DNA of 64,000 bases. Source: Fervidibacter sp032160945 (lineage in GTDB: Bacteria; Armatimonadota; Fervidibacteria; Fervidibacterales; Fervidibacteraceae). The position numbers and the translations under genes were made by a program. Positions 8,801 to 16,862 of the stretch are shown piece after piece. The notes under the pieces were generated by a model that was not told the DNA's origin, did not search any database, and saw only the letters and a program-made list of their open reading frames with translations. Every line of letters begins with the position of its first letter. Position 1 is the first letter of the stretch. The DNA is taken from NCBI GenBank assembly GCA_032160945.1, contig JAVHTL010000002.1; one strand, given 5' to 3'.

Positions 8801-9009
8801 TGGCAGGTTGCGCCTCAACGGTCGTAAGCCAATGGAAAGTTATGGATGAAAGCACAGCAGAATTGATGACGACTTTTTATAGTCACTTGAAGGCTGGAGC
8901 GAGTAAGGCAGAAGCCCTGCGCCAAGCACAATTGCATCTACTGCGCAATCGCAAATTTGCTCATCCCTTCTTCTGGTCCCCTTTCATCCTCATCGGCAAT
9001 TGGCATTAA
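5845..9009 (+). CDS. secreted TPR-CHAT caspase-like protease
   Basis: A 1054-residue protein. An N-terminal hydrophobic segment (8-24, ending CLASPS) looks like a signal or lipoprotein-type leader. Residues 35-160 resemble a SnoaL/NTF2-like domain (FFTAYEKEDLEGLMSLWS). About ten tetratricopeptide repeats follow (roughly 180-600), then a charged coiled region, then a C-terminal CHAT domain (about 700-1054). The CHAT catalytic pair is intact: His919 in HFATHAF and Cys964 in LSACETAKG. CHAT is a caspase-clan peptidase fold. The start has GGAAGGTGAGAGC upstream. Context with the sigma/anti-sigma pair suggests regulated expression in response to an envelope signal; the substrate is unknown. Confidence 0.9.
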   Translation: MKGCSYHKAVWVFVLCYFAFCLASPSTPESPQTGEEEALKSLVERFFTAYEKEDLEGLMSLWSKKSPDYSERKKVMKELFGFRDYTFANLIIKQIQFEGDKAKLRVCIALTEIEPKTRMQSTRNLDRIFVCVKEEGIWKIWRYYPTSEELAYALLRVETDEEREKLLAKESELVNFELVRVLLIWGDKELEQENFQRALAIYQLASKIAQRIGDEEGLILSLNREGNTLALMGQIKEAAEKYEANIVTLKGFIKRHQEVGSNQRAHELSLLLANLLHRLGSFYQTRYGDAEKALAKYQEMLAIGKQIGDRWIEAEGHNCVGGQLIDFGKIAQGIQEMEEAIRIYEDLLRQNPNPRIRECYLVALNHLASTYSSIHLFPQAIERYEKSLKISRDIGFKIGEMGALWGIGMVYAGQGDFKKAIEHFEQSLKMAREEKHFAWIVTNLGSLVDTYRELRDYDKALAYAQERLEFAREVRSPLWEIGSLSLIISILVRKGDTAKARIYAEEARKKLEYLGLSEEMLGAAIGDIYRAEGKWEQAIDAYRRYLAYLEQRFPFETDPQTKLLHLERAWSEVYGNLISCFLALRRYEEALQFLERAKARVLTEILRKGKVDISKNMTDGERQRERELNARIVQANAELRSLLSQRQTDQAKLDEVCKRLNSARQEYDAFRRSLYLKYPQLAFRRGEVQPLSIQQIFRWLQSVKAKDMLMLEYLVLEERIWVFAIHGSGSFQVYPIDIPRKELERRVDALKLAIRQKEEGKVGALTAFERAIRQLDILIKPVMQQINRAKQVCIVPDDILWEVPFAALKTPKSRYLVEVCSVFYAPSITSLKAMQEMKEMKKPSKTLLAMAPFAYPEGSKRVVRTIPLVGTFGALPASLKEVSTLAKFYSVKPYLREEAKESQVKAKGHQVGILHFATHAFFEPSQGLYSGIVLAEEKGEDGFLEAREIVDLNLHADLVVLSACETAKGKIHRGEGLIGLTWALFVAGCASTVVSQWKVMDESTAELMTTFYSHLKAGASKAEALRQAQLHLLRNRKFAHPFFWSPFILIGNWH

Positions 9010-9078
9010 ATGGAAGAGGGAGGGCGTGTGCAAAATTGTAAGAAAGAAGACACGAGCGGGGATGAGGTGTAAAAACTA

Positions 9079-9795
9079 ATGGGCGAGGAGCAAAGTGCAA
9101 ATCCAGTATTACCTGTTACCGCCATTGTTCTTGCCGCTGGGCAGGGCAGTAGGATGGGGGGCGGAAAACTTCTGCTTCCATTGGGCGATGCTACAGTGAT
9201 TGAGCGAACGGTGCAAAGTTTGCTTTCTGCCCATGTCAGCGATTTAGTCGTTGTCATAGGAGTTTACGGCTTAGCCATTGAATATCATTTGCGAAAACTT
9301 CCCGTCCGGTTCGTAATCAATCCTGACCCTTCATCGGATATGGCTGAAAGCATTAGGTGTGGGCTGAGAGTTGTCAACCCAACTCAAATTGAAGCGTTTC
9401 TTATCTTGCCAGCCGATATGCCCCTTGTTATGCCTGAGACCGTTCGCATTCTCGTTACCTCACTCCTTGACAGCAACAAATCTATCGCTGTGCCCGTTTT
9501 TCACAATCGTCGCGGTCACCCTGTGGTCTTCCGCTCAAACCTTTACGAACTTGTTCTCAACTTTCGCAGCCCTCAAGGAATTCGTCCATTGGTTCACGGT
9601 GACCCATCGCAAGTTTTGCTGGTTGAAGTTGATGATGAGGGAGTTATCGCAGACCTTGACAATTGGGATGATTACCGTCGGCTGTTAAAGTTGTGGGCAC
9701 AAAGAAGAAGCCCCGCCCAATTGGGCGGGGATGAAGAAAGAAAAGTGCGCTGGGCTGAGCGCTCCCCACTCGGCGATGCAAACGCCATTATATAA
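9079..9795 (+). CDS. MocA-like molybdenum-cofactor nucleotidyltransferase
   Basis: A MobA/MocA-type NTP transferase. The signature VLAAGQGSRMGGGK sits at residues 15-28, with PADMPLV for metal/nucleotide binding near 111 and HPVVF near 156. Such enzymes transfer CMP or GMP to molybdopterin, or act on related cofactors. The natural C-terminus is expected near LKLWAQ (about residue 207). The remaining 30 residues are encoded by a GC-rich palindrome and by sequence running into a transposase remnant, so the 3' end was probably replaced by a mobile-element event. The enzyme core is intact. No other molybdenum-cofactor genes are in the window. Confidence 0.8.
   Translation: MGEEQSANPVLPVTAIVLAAGQGSRMGGGKLLLPLGDATVIERTVQSLLSAHVSDLVVVIGVYGLAIEYHLRKLPVRFVINPDPSSDMAESIRCGLRVVNPTQIEAFLILPADMPLVMPETVRILVTSLLDSNKSIAVPVFHNRRGHPVVFRSNLYELVLNFRSPQGIRPLVHGDPSQVLLVEVDDEGVIADLDNWDDYRRLLKLWAQRRSPAQLGGDEERKVRWAERSPLGDANAII
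9711..9730. repeat. perfect 20-bp GC palindrome inside the mocA-like 3' end
   Basis: CCCCGCCCAATTGGGCGGGG is a perfect palindrome at the point where the coding similarity of the nucleotidyltransferase should end. It is one of the GC-rich hairpin units scattered through this window's non-coding DNA. Confidence 0.7.
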
Positions 9796-10186
9796 CCAAG
9801 CGATGGTTGCTTATTCCTTTCTTCCCTATTTGCCTTTTGCTTTTCCCTTCCCTTATCGGATGGATAAGTTCAATGCCGTAAGTGTCAGCGATTCCGAATA
9901 TCATCGGTTCTGCCAAAAACCTTTTTGTCCAATTTTGATGGGTTTTCAAAAGCCTAAACAGCCTTGTCCTTTCAGGAAGTTTGGGAAAAAGGTGAAGGAA
10001 ATTTCCCCTAAGCCATCGGTAAAACTTTCTTTCGCCTTCTCCTCTCATGGCAAAGAGAAGTCCTATAGTGACAATTTCGCTTGGATAGAGTTTGGATTGG
10101 CTGTGTTTTGGGACATTTTTCATTTGGTCGTCTATCATGCAGAAGAGTTGGATGATAAAATCTTCTGTTGGCATAAATTTGGGCAT
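9788..10186 (-). pseudogene. truncated transposase (IS4/IS982-like, N-terminal part)
   Basis: The 132-residue reading frame starts at ATG 10186, preceded by AAAGGAGGTC at good spacing. It matches the N-terminal half of a DDE transposase: an L-x-P-S-E-I-V-T-I-G-L-L-F-A helix, the REGERKFYRWL-like segment, LPERTRLFRLLK, then FGIADTYGIELIHP, where the first catalytic Asp should lie. It stops 17 residues later, so the downstream Asp and Glu catalytic residues are missing and it cannot be active. The frame also stays open upstream to 10432, but there is no start signal there. Family assignment (IS982/IS4 type) is from general pattern only. No intact terminal inverted repeats are visible. Confidence 0.7.
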
Positions 10187-10328
10187 GGGAGTTGACCTCC
10201 TTTCTTGGATTTGTTCAGTTAGTTTAACCAACTTCCATGCCCTTTGTAAACTAGCACCATTGGTTAATAAAGCTTCCGTCTGATACCCTCCGAACGGTTT
10301 TGCCCTTTGTCTGGGCAATGGTAGCAAT

Positions 10329-10351
10329 GATGCAAACTGACGGTTTGCATC
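10329..10351. repeat. 9-bp stem hairpin upstream of the TIM-barrel gene
   Basis: GATGCAAAC and GTTTGCATC flank the 5-nt loop TGACG. There is no T tract, so it is not a convincing terminator; it may be an operator or leftover of the neighbouring transposon remnant. Confidence 0.5.
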
Positions 10352-10398
10352 ACACAGAGCCAAAATTGACATGCAAGCCGTCCGAGGGGGCGATTGAG

Positions 10399-11184
10399 AT
10401 GAAGTTGGGATTGGTGACTTACAACTTAGCAAGGGACTGGGATTTGGAGACGCTCATCCGCGTCTGTGAGACTGTTGGACTTGACGGCGTTGAGTTGCGG
10501 ACAACGCATAAACATGGAGTTGAACCCTCGCTTCCACCGCATGAGCGCGAAAAAGTCCGCAAGCGGTTTGAACAAACGCAAGTGAAACTTGTCGGTTTGG
10601 GAACAGTTTGCGAATTTCACTCGCCGGATGGGAACGAAGTTAAGCGCAATATTGAAGAGGCGAAAAGGTTCATCGTGCTTGCTCACGATATCGGGGCAAT
10701 GGGTGTGAAAGTTCGCCCAAATGCTTTGCCTGTGGAAGTGCCTAAGGAAAAGACCATTCGCCAAATCGGGGAGGCGTTGAAAGAAGTTGGTGAATTCGCT
10801 CAAGGTTTCGGTGTTGAAATTTGGCTTGAAGTTCATGGTCGTGGCACAAGCAGCCTTGAAGTCATCAAGGCGATCATGGAAGTTGCAAACCACCAGCAGG
10901 TTGGAGTTTGTTGGAACTCAAACCGAGAGGATGTTGTTGACGGTTCTGTCAAACCTACTTTCTCATTGGTGCAAAATTGGGTTCGCCATGTCCACATCAA
11001 CGATTTGTGGCGCGAAGATTACCCTTGGCGTGAACTTTTCGCCTTACTCCGCCAAGCCGATTATGAACGGTTCACGATGATTGAGTTGCCTTATGCGATG
11101 AGCACTGTGGAGGATGCAATGAAACTGCTTCGCTACTATCATGGGCTGTGGCGTTGTTTAGTATCACCTTCTAACAGCAGTTAG
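10399..11184 (+). CDS. sugar phosphate isomerase/epimerase family protein (AP endonuclease 2 TIM barrel)
   Basis: A 261-residue TIM-barrel protein of the xylose isomerase-like family. Metal-binding positions are visible as GVELRTTHKH (about 27-36), GVKVRPNAL (about 103), WLEVHGRG (about 141) and VRHVHINDLW (about 197). Such enzymes interconvert keto sugars or inositol derivatives. I used the ATG at 10399 because the conserved MKLGLVTYN beta-strand starts there, with GAGGGGG just upstream; the frame upstream is open but unconserved. It stands alone, so the substrate cannot be inferred. The GDSL/PxxP features of hydroxypyruvate isomerase are not obvious. Confidence 0.8.
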   Translation: MKLGLVTYNLARDWDLETLIRVCETVGLDGVELRTTHKHGVEPSLPPHEREKVRKRFEQTQVKLVGLGTVCEFHSPDGNEVKRNIEEAKRFIVLAHDIGAMGVKVRPNALPVEVPKEKTIRQIGEALKEVGEFAQGFGVEIWLEVHGRGTSSLEVIKAIMEVANHQQVGVCWNSNREDVVDGSVKPTFSLVQNWVRHVHINDLWREDYPWRELFALLRQADYERFTMIELPYAMSTVEDAMKLLRYYHGLWRCLVSPSNSS

Positions 11185-11273
11185 TCATAACATTAAAAGC
11201 ATCAAAGTGTCAAAATCAGTGAGGGCGAGGAGGCTAAGACGAAGTGGTTAAGTTTGATTGGGGGGTGCTTTTC

Positions 11274-13385
11274 ATGCGTGCGTATCAGGTCTGCATTGTT
11301 TTTCTGGTGATTGTTTGTTTTTTGAGCCTTTCGTGGGTTCAAACCAAAGAATGGCAGTGGCACACTGTCCAAAAGGGCGAAACCTTGTATGGTTTGGCAA
11401 AGCGGTATCAAACGACGGTCGCTAACATTGTTCACCTGAACGGCTGGAAATCCGCAAGACTTTTGATGGTCGGCGAGAAGATTAAAGTGCCCGTTCAAAG
11501 GTCATTTGCTGCCCTTCAGAAGCCAACAAATTCGCCTGAACATCGGACTTCTCAAAGTGCCATTCAAAAGAGGACGCTACCTTCTCTCCCACCTCCCCGC
11601 TTTCGGTTCATTCAAGTTCAGGTTGGCAAAGCCGTAGTCTTAACAATTCGCAACCTTCGTTCAGTGAGCATTGCAAGTCCAGATGTCGCTGATGTGCAAA
11701 TTTTAAGCCCTGACCATTTGGGAGTTTTGGGCAAAAGCGTTGGCTCAACCTCACTTATCATTGTCGCTGATGGTCGCATATACACCCTTGATGTCAATGT
11801 TGTCCCTGAACCGTTTTTGAGGGAGAGAATTTTAGCCTTCATCGGTATCCCGACAGTTCAAGTGGAAATAGTGAAGGGAGCAATTATCCTTTCTGGCACT
11901 GTCCCATCGCAACAGGATAAGGAAAGGGTGACGGCGCTTGCCCGCCTGTTTGCGACGACTGTTTTGGACTTGCTCAAGGTTGAAGAGGTAGTCAAGCCAG
12001 AAGAGGTTAAGCCAACTTTGCCATCGCCAGAAGAGATTGAAAAAGCCATCGGCATTAGCGGCATCAAGGTCAAGGTGGTTAGCGATAGCGTGATTTTGGA
12101 AGGCACTATTAACTCGCCCGAAGAAATTTCACGGGCAGAAAAAATTGCTGTTTTAATGGCACCGAAAGTCGTTAACCTTTTGCAAGTCCGACCCATGACC
12201 GCTGAAGAGGTTCAAGCCTTGATTGCAATCCCGACGATAAAAGTTCGTTCAACTCCCGAAGCAATAGTCATAGAGGGCGAAGTCTCATCAGCAGAAGAGT
12301 TGCAAAAACTCAATCAGATACTCACGCAAGTTCGTGGCAAAGTCATCAATTGGGTCAAGGTAGCAGCGCCACCACCGCCCCCACCAACACCGAGTTTCGC
12401 TGAAAAAGTCAAAGAGGCAATTGGCATCCCGACCATTGAGGTCAAAGGCGACGAAAAAGGGTTGGTGCTAATGGGCACAGTTGAAACTCAGGCGGAGAAA
12501 GAGAAAGCAATTCGCGTTGCAAGGTTCATGCTCGGTCTCCCTCCTGTCATGACCCCTGCCCCTGAAGCCCAACCACCAGCCACAATATTGACACCAACGA
12601 CTGGGATGACGACTGGGGTAAATCCTGCTGCCGGTGTTACCACAGCAATAACTCAAACGCAGGCTCAAATCCTTGACCTCATTGAAGTCAAGGGTGGAAA
12701 GCAAATCCGAGTTGAGTTGCAAGTCGTTGAAATCAACCGAAACGCCTTGAAGGATTTAGGTGTCAACTATCCTGCCTTAGCATCCCCAGGAGTTGCTATC
12801 GGACAGATTCCCAATCCTGCTACGGGTGGAGTGACAGGCATCGCTCAACGGACGCCAATCCAAGCCTTTTTGCAAGCGCTGGAGCAACGCAACGCTGCTC
12901 GCACTTTATCAGCCCCAAGCGCCGTCGTTTTGAGCGGGCAAGAAGCCAAATTTAATGTCGGCGGAGAAGTTCCAATCCCTGTCGCTACTGTTGCACCCGG
13001 AGTCGGAACGACGACAGCAGTTGAGTTCCGACCTTTCGGTTTGGTCATGAGCGTTACCCCAACGGTTGAGCCTAACGGAAAAATCAAACTGACAGTGAAC
13101 ACTGAAGTCAGTGAACTTGACCCAACTATCGCTGTCAACATCGGAGGCGCATTAATCCCAGGCACGAGAATCCGAAGAGCCAGCACTCAAGTTGAGTTAG
13201 CATCAAGCGAAACGCTGGTCATGAGTGGATTAGTTCAGAGAGTTCAGCAGGAGATTGTCAACCGAGTCCCAATCTTGAGCAAAATCCCGATCTTGGGCGA
13301 ATTGTTCACGAGCAGAAGGTTTCAGCAGGGAGAAACGGAACTTGCAATCCTTGTTACGCCCATCTTGATTGAGACTTCACAGTGA
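11274..13385 (+). CDS. LysM/BON-repeat secretin (type II/IV pilus family outer-membrane channel)
   Basis: Signal peptide at residues 1-23. A LysM peptidoglycan-binding motif follows (about 26-72, HTVQKGETLYGLAKRYQT). The pilus-secretin N-terminal domain (about 110-175, LTIRNLRSVSIASPDVADVQIL) comes next, then four BON-like repeats of about 60-70 residues (each with a variant of AIGIPTIxV...GTV). The C-terminal secretin domain (about 470-703) shows VELQVVEINR and the C-terminal VPILSKIPILGELF signature. This is a CpaC/PilQ/GspD-type outer-membrane pore. ATG 11274 is favoured by the signal peptide; GTG 11244 has a better AGGAGG. No other channel components are adjacent. Confidence 0.88.
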   Translation: MRAYQVCIVFLVIVCFLSLSWVQTKEWQWHTVQKGETLYGLAKRYQTTVANIVHLNGWKSARLLMVGEKIKVPVQRSFAALQKPTNSPEHRTSQSAIQKRTLPSLPPPRFRFIQVQVGKAVVLTIRNLRSVSIASPDVADVQILSPDHLGVLGKSVGSTSLIIVADGRIYTLDVNVVPEPFLRERILAFIGIPTVQVEIVKGAIILSGTVPSQQDKERVTALARLFATTVLDLLKVEEVVKPEEVKPTLPSPEEIEKAIGISGIKVKVVSDSVILEGTINSPEEISRAEKIAVLMAPKVVNLLQVRPMTAEEVQALIAIPTIKVRSTPEAIVIEGEVSSAEELQKLNQILTQVRGKVINWVKVAAPPPPPPTPSFAEKVKEAIGIPTIEVKGDEKGLVLMGTVETQAEKEKAIRVARFMLGLPPVMTPAPEAQPPATILTPTTGMTTGVNPAAGVTTAITQTQAQILDLIEVKGGKQIRVELQVVEINRNALKDLGVNYPALASPGVAIGQIPNPATGGVTGIAQRTPIQAFLQALEQRNAARTLSAPSAVVLSGQEAKFNVGGEVPIPVATVAPGVGTTTAVEFRPFGLVMSVTPTVEPNGKIKLTVNTEVSELDPTIAVNIGGALIPGTRIRRASTQVELASSETLVMSGLVQRVQQEIVNRVPILSKIPILGELFTSRRFQQGETELAILVTPILIETSQ

Positions 13386-13402
13386 ACGAAAGTCAACCGA
13401 GG

Positions 13403-13726
13403 TTAGGTTAATGGCTCAACCCAAACGGCAGTTCCATAAGCGAGGATTTCAGCAGCGTTAGCCATAACGCTGCTCGTCGTGTATCGGACATTGACAATGG
13501 CGTTCGCTCCGAGTTTCTCCGCTTCTTCAACCATACGCCTTTCCGCTTCAGCCCTCGCTTCGGAAAGCATCTCAGTGTATTCCTTGATTTCGCCACCGAC
13601 AATTTGCCTCAACCCAGCCAAAATGTCTTTGCCGATATGTTTCGCCCTGACAGTGCTTCCCTTGACAATCCCCAAAACCTTGACAATGCGGTGTCCCGGC
13701 ACTTCGGGCAATGTCACCACGATCAT
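13403..13726 (-). CDS. ybjQ: YbjQ/UPF0145 family heavy-metal-binding-domain protein
   Basis: A 107-residue protein that fits the whole length of the YbjQ (UPF0145) family: MIVVTLPEVPGHRIVKVLGIVKG at the N-terminus, then a helix rich in Ala/Glu (SEARAEAERRMVEEAEKLGANAIVNVRY) and AYGTAVWV at the end. Members form pentamers and are called heavy-metal-binding from structural work, but the physiological role is uncertain. It lies 17 bp from the convergent secretin stop and 25 bp downstream of the TM2-domain gene, with which it may be cotranscribed. Confidence 0.88.
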   Translation of the reverse strand: MIVVTLPEVPGHRIVKVLGIVKGSTVRAKHIGKDILAGLRQIVGGEIKEYTEMLSEARAEAERRMVEEAEKLGANAIVNVRYTTSSVMANAAEILAYGTAVWVEPLT

Positions 13727-13751
13727 CGCTCATACCCCCTTAACACAGTTG

Positions 13752-14222
13752 TCAACCCAATTGTAGCAGCAATTTCGCTAATCCCACAAGCGCAGCAAAC
13801 AAAGCAAAAACTCCACCAAAGTAAATGCAAGCGAAAGGGACAATGCCAAACTTGAGGGCGAGAAGCAAATAGCCGGGTGGAACCGTAGCACTTTCTCGGA
13901 CACCGTTTCGGATTTCATTCGCCACAGTCACTGCGTCAACGATGCCGTAAATCCAAGGCACGAAGAGCCAGCCCGTCAAGAAAATGACCAACCCCTTCTG
14001 CCAATCGCCATTGTAAACTTGTCCCATTCCAGGGACGAGGAGAGCAAACAAGAACGCAAGGAAGGGGCTTTGCTCGTGATGATTGGCGGCACAGGCTTCA
14101 CAGTAAGGCTTCGTGTTGACTCGCTTTAGGCAAACTTCGCAAATGGGTTTAGTGCAATCGGTGCACTTTGCGACTGCCGGTGTTTGAGGATGCAAATAAC
14201 ACACTTCTCCGCCCATGTCCAT
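13752..14222 (-). CDS. B-box-like zinc finger plus TM2-domain membrane protein
   Basis: A 156-residue protein. The N-terminal 45 residues hold a cysteine/histidine cluster (CYLHPQTPAVAKCTDCTKPICEVC...YCEAC) like a B-box zinc finger. Then come hydrophobic segments with a TM2-like core (FLFALLVPGMGQVYNGDWQKGL...WIYGIVDAV), plus a final membrane helix. Zinc finger plus TM2-type membrane domain is a recurrent bacterial combination of unknown role. It sits between the secretin-N-like gene and ybjQ, all leftward and closely spaced. Confidence 0.8.
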   Translation of the reverse strand: MDMGGEVCYLHPQTPAVAKCTDCTKPICEVCLKRVNTKPYCEACAANHHEQSPFLAFLFALLVPGMGQVYNGDWQKGLVIFLTGWLFVPWIYGIVDAVTVANEIRNGVRESATVPPGYLLLALKFGIVPFACIYFGGVFALFAALVGLAKLLLQLG

Positions 14223-14274
14223 TCCTTCATGACCCCGTTAATTTGGCTTGGCACAATCGGTGTTAGTTGGCTTA

Positions 14275-15255
14275 TCACTTTGGCAAAATTGCGATGACCA
14301 ATCCTTCTTTGTTGTCAGCGGTTGGTGAGACGAGAAGGATAGGTTGCGATGTATTTGGCGCTTCGCCTTCAATTTCAATAGGTTGACCTTTGACCTGACC
14401 TTTCAGCGAAAGTCGCCAAATGTTCGTTTGCTTTGCTGCCTTCAGTCGCAATTCAATTTCGTTGTCCTTAATGACCACATCTTGAGCCGATGGATTCCAC
14501 AAGGTTTCACCAATTTTGTGAGCGCAGGAGTAACCGCTAAGTTTCACCAATGCATCACGGTCTTTGGGCAAGTTCTCTTGAGATGCACAGGTCACCAAGT
14601 GGGCACGATAGACTTCAACTTGCCATAGAGTTGGTTTTGTTCGTTCAGAAGAGGTAAATGAACTACTGCCTGTTGGCTTATCAAGTTCAGCAATGAGGTC
14701 GCGGATACGAGACTGTTGGACTCCGCTTGTAGCCAAACTGGGAGCGCTGACGATTAGGGTGTTGCCAATTCCCGAAAATTGACCATCGGGAACAACTCTC
14801 GCTTCATTAAGCAACTTCGCCACTTCCTCAGCAGACCTATTTTTGAGCCTGAAAAACAAGACGCCCGGCTGAAGGATTGGACTTTGCCAAATTTGAGGCA
14901 CTCCATAAGTGACTGATGGGTCAATGAAATGAGGCAAAATGATGAAAGGCGTAGGGCGAATGAGTGGGCGACCGATGATGAGCACACTCGTCTTTATAGG
15001 TTCGCACCAAGTGATTGAAAAATTACCACTTTGAAACTGCATGCAGAAAAAGTTTCCGGGAACGATAACTATCGGTTGCGTTGTGATGGAAGGTCTTGAA
15101 GTGATGATTACGCCAGGAAAGAACAAAATGTTTCCCGTTGATGGAAATCCAAAGGACAGGGACGGCACTTGGATTATGCATCGGCTTCGGTCTGATTGAG
15201 CGAAAGAAAAAGTCAGCAGCAAAATTGTCAGCAGAAGCAAATTCCAAATTCTCAT
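14275..15255 (-). CDS. secreted protein with secretin-N-like domain
   Basis: A 326-residue protein with signal peptide (1-19, ending FSFAQ). The middle (about residues 130-195) resembles the short N-domain of secretins: FFRLKNRSAEEVAKLLNEARV ... GNTLIVSAPSL ... RIRDLIAELDKPT. No secretin pore domain follows. The C-terminal 120 residues are beta-rich with two cysteines (THLVTCASQ, GYSCAH) and unrecognised. The isolated N-domain could act as a periplasmic partner of the LysM secretin encoded 0.9 kb away (inference from proximity). Confidence 0.7.
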   Translation of the reverse strand: MRIWNLLLLTILLLTFSFAQSDRSRCIIQVPSLSFGFPSTGNILFFPGVIITSRPSITTQPIVIVPGNFFCMQFQSGNFSITWCEPIKTSVLIIGRPLIRPTPFIILPHFIDPSVTYGVPQIWQSPILQPGVLFFRLKNRSAEEVAKLLNEARVVPDGQFSGIGNTLIVSAPSLATSGVQQSRIRDLIAELDKPTGSSSFTSSERTKPTLWQVEVYRAHLVTCASQENLPKDRDALVKLSGYSCAHKIGETLWNPSAQDVVIKDNEIELRLKAAKQTNIWRLSLKGQVKGQPIEIEGEAPNTSQPILLVSPTADNKEGLVIAILPK

Positions 15256-15328
15256 CGCTGCTCACCGCCCTGAATTGAAAATTGGCTCAAATGACACCAT
15301 TAAATTTGACGCATGAGAATGACTCTTG

Positions 15329-16609
15329 CTAATCCACCAATTCAACCCAACCACCACTGGCTGCAGGTGGTTCATTAGCATTGATAGTTAATCGTGAACT
15401 GACAGTTATACCCACTCTCCAAGCGACAATCATGTCTACAACCATAGATTGAGAGCCACTAAGCGAGATACTTGCTCGTGGGGCATAAACTGTGCCTGAG
15501 ATTTGCGAAACTACATTGCTACTGAACCCTAATGTTTGAGTATTTGAGGCTGGCTGAAAAATAGTAATGCCTTGGTAAGTTCCACTGGTAGGTGGTGAGA
15601 TGTTTACATCAGCGCTACCAGAAATTGAAATCACACCATTCTCGTTATAGAGCATAACCCCGCTACCAGTGCAGCGACCAAAACCAATTACTGATAATCC
15701 GCCACGCAAAATGTAAATGCCCGGTCTTAAGATTGCTGTGCCTGTGCTTAAAACTCGGATTTGACCTGTGTAAATCCCTGGGTTCAAAATACTTGTTCCT
15801 GTTATCGTTTGTCCTGGGTAAGTGGGCAAACCTGAAGTAGACGGCGGTGGAAGGGAAGCCAGTGGGTCAGGCATGGGCGATTGACCAGTCAAAGGTGTAG
15901 GTGTGATTGAAGCGCTACCTGAAATTGTGTAATTTCCGACGATCAAAATCTGTTGGGCTGAAATGGAAGAACTACCTGAAGCAGTAAGGGCGTTACTGGA
16001 ACTTGAATTGACGATAATTGAGCCAGTGGGGACAAGAAGTCTTGCACTGTCACTAAGGTTTAAGGCTCCCCCACCGCTGGGGTCAAGGACTACAAGCCCG
16101 CGTCGGTTTGAAGATCTCCTAATCGCCGTTGCCTTTGCACAAACTCGTATCTGCGTAACACCAAAGAGCCTTGCGAAATACAAACCAACGACCCTGCAAG
16201 CCTTGACATTGATTAGGTTCGGGTTTGGCGATGGGTCACCTGAACGACGATATGGTGTTGTTATGTGAACGGTGTCATTGCCAATGCGGTAACAAGTTGT
16301 TGCCGGTTGCACATCTGGGTCATTTGCCGGACAAGTTATCACTGAAGGTGGTGGTGGGGGGCTTGGGGAACTTTCGCCATATTCCCCGTAGTTTCTGGAG
16401 TAGGTTTCAGCAGCCTTTTGCTTCCCGTTAGTGGCGTTTGGTAATTCCTGAGCCCCAGCGAGAGCGGATGCATCAGCAAAGTTCTGTAATCGTTGCCGAG
16501 CAAAATAAATCACACCCCAATCTACCGATAAGGCAGCCATTGCCACCAAAGCAAAAATAGCAAGTCCCGTCAAGACCATTGAAACGCCTCGTCTTCTGTT
16601 AGCTTTCAT
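15329..16609 (-). CDS. TadG-like Flp pilus-assembly/secreted protein
   Basis: The N-terminus RRRGVSMVLTGLAIFALVAMAALSVDWGVIYFARQRLQNFADASALAGAQ is the hallmark of TadE/TadG-like proteins: a type IV-prepilin-like single helix followed by a DASALAGA motif. The rest (to residue 426) is Ser/Gly/Ile-rich and repetitive, and looks like a beta-helix or polymer (SGSSSISAQQILIVG ... LNPGIYTGQIRVLSTGTAILRPGIYIL). It has a few cysteines. The Flp/Tad secretion system is the likely home. The secretin at 11274 is CpaC-like, but no TadA/B/C genes are in the window. Start ATG at 16609. Confidence 0.75.
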   Translation of the reverse strand: MKANRRRGVSMVLTGLAIFALVAMAALSVDWGVIYFARQRLQNFADASALAGAQELPNATNGKQKAAETYSRNYGEYGESSPSPPPPPSVITCPANDPDVQPATTCYRIGNDTVHITTPYRRSGDPSPNPNLINVKACRVVGLYFARLFGVTQIRVCAKATAIRRSSNRRGLVVLDPSGGGALNLSDSARLLVPTGSIIVNSSSSNALTASGSSSISAQQILIVGNYTISGSASITPTPLTGQSPMPDPLASLPPPSTSGLPTYPGQTITGTSILNPGIYTGQIRVLSTGTAILRPGIYILRGGLSVIGFGRCTGSGVMLYNENGVISISGSADVNISPPTSGTYQGITIFQPASNTQTLGFSSNVVSQISGTVYAPRASISLSGSQSMVVDMIVAWRVGITVSSRLTINANEPPAASGGWVELVD

Positions 16610-16741
16610 TCCCGTTCACCTCTCAATCCACGAAGTTGCTGGCTTTATTATGCCACAAACTCATCCTCGTTTTTATGACAAAATACATGGCAGACTTTTC
16701 CCGATTGTTGCCTTGTGACTTAAACGGTGCCAGATGCTCTA

Positions 16742-16762
16742 AAATTTTGGGCATCAAAATTT
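16742..16762. promoter_or_regulatory. 8-bp inverted repeat upstream of sufU
   Basis: AAATTTTG-GGCAT-CAAAATTT is a perfect 8-bp dyad 100 bp before the sufU start. It could be an operator for an iron-sulfur or iron regulator, but nothing in the sequence identifies the regulator. The rest of 16610-16862 holds no gene. Confidence 0.35.
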
Positions 16763-16862
16763 ATGTGGGGCAAAATTCGTCACGGAGGTAGGCACTTCAT
16801 TTAAGAACGAAAAACTGACGATGAGAAAGAAGCGCCTTCTAAACGAAAGGAGAGTTATTGCC

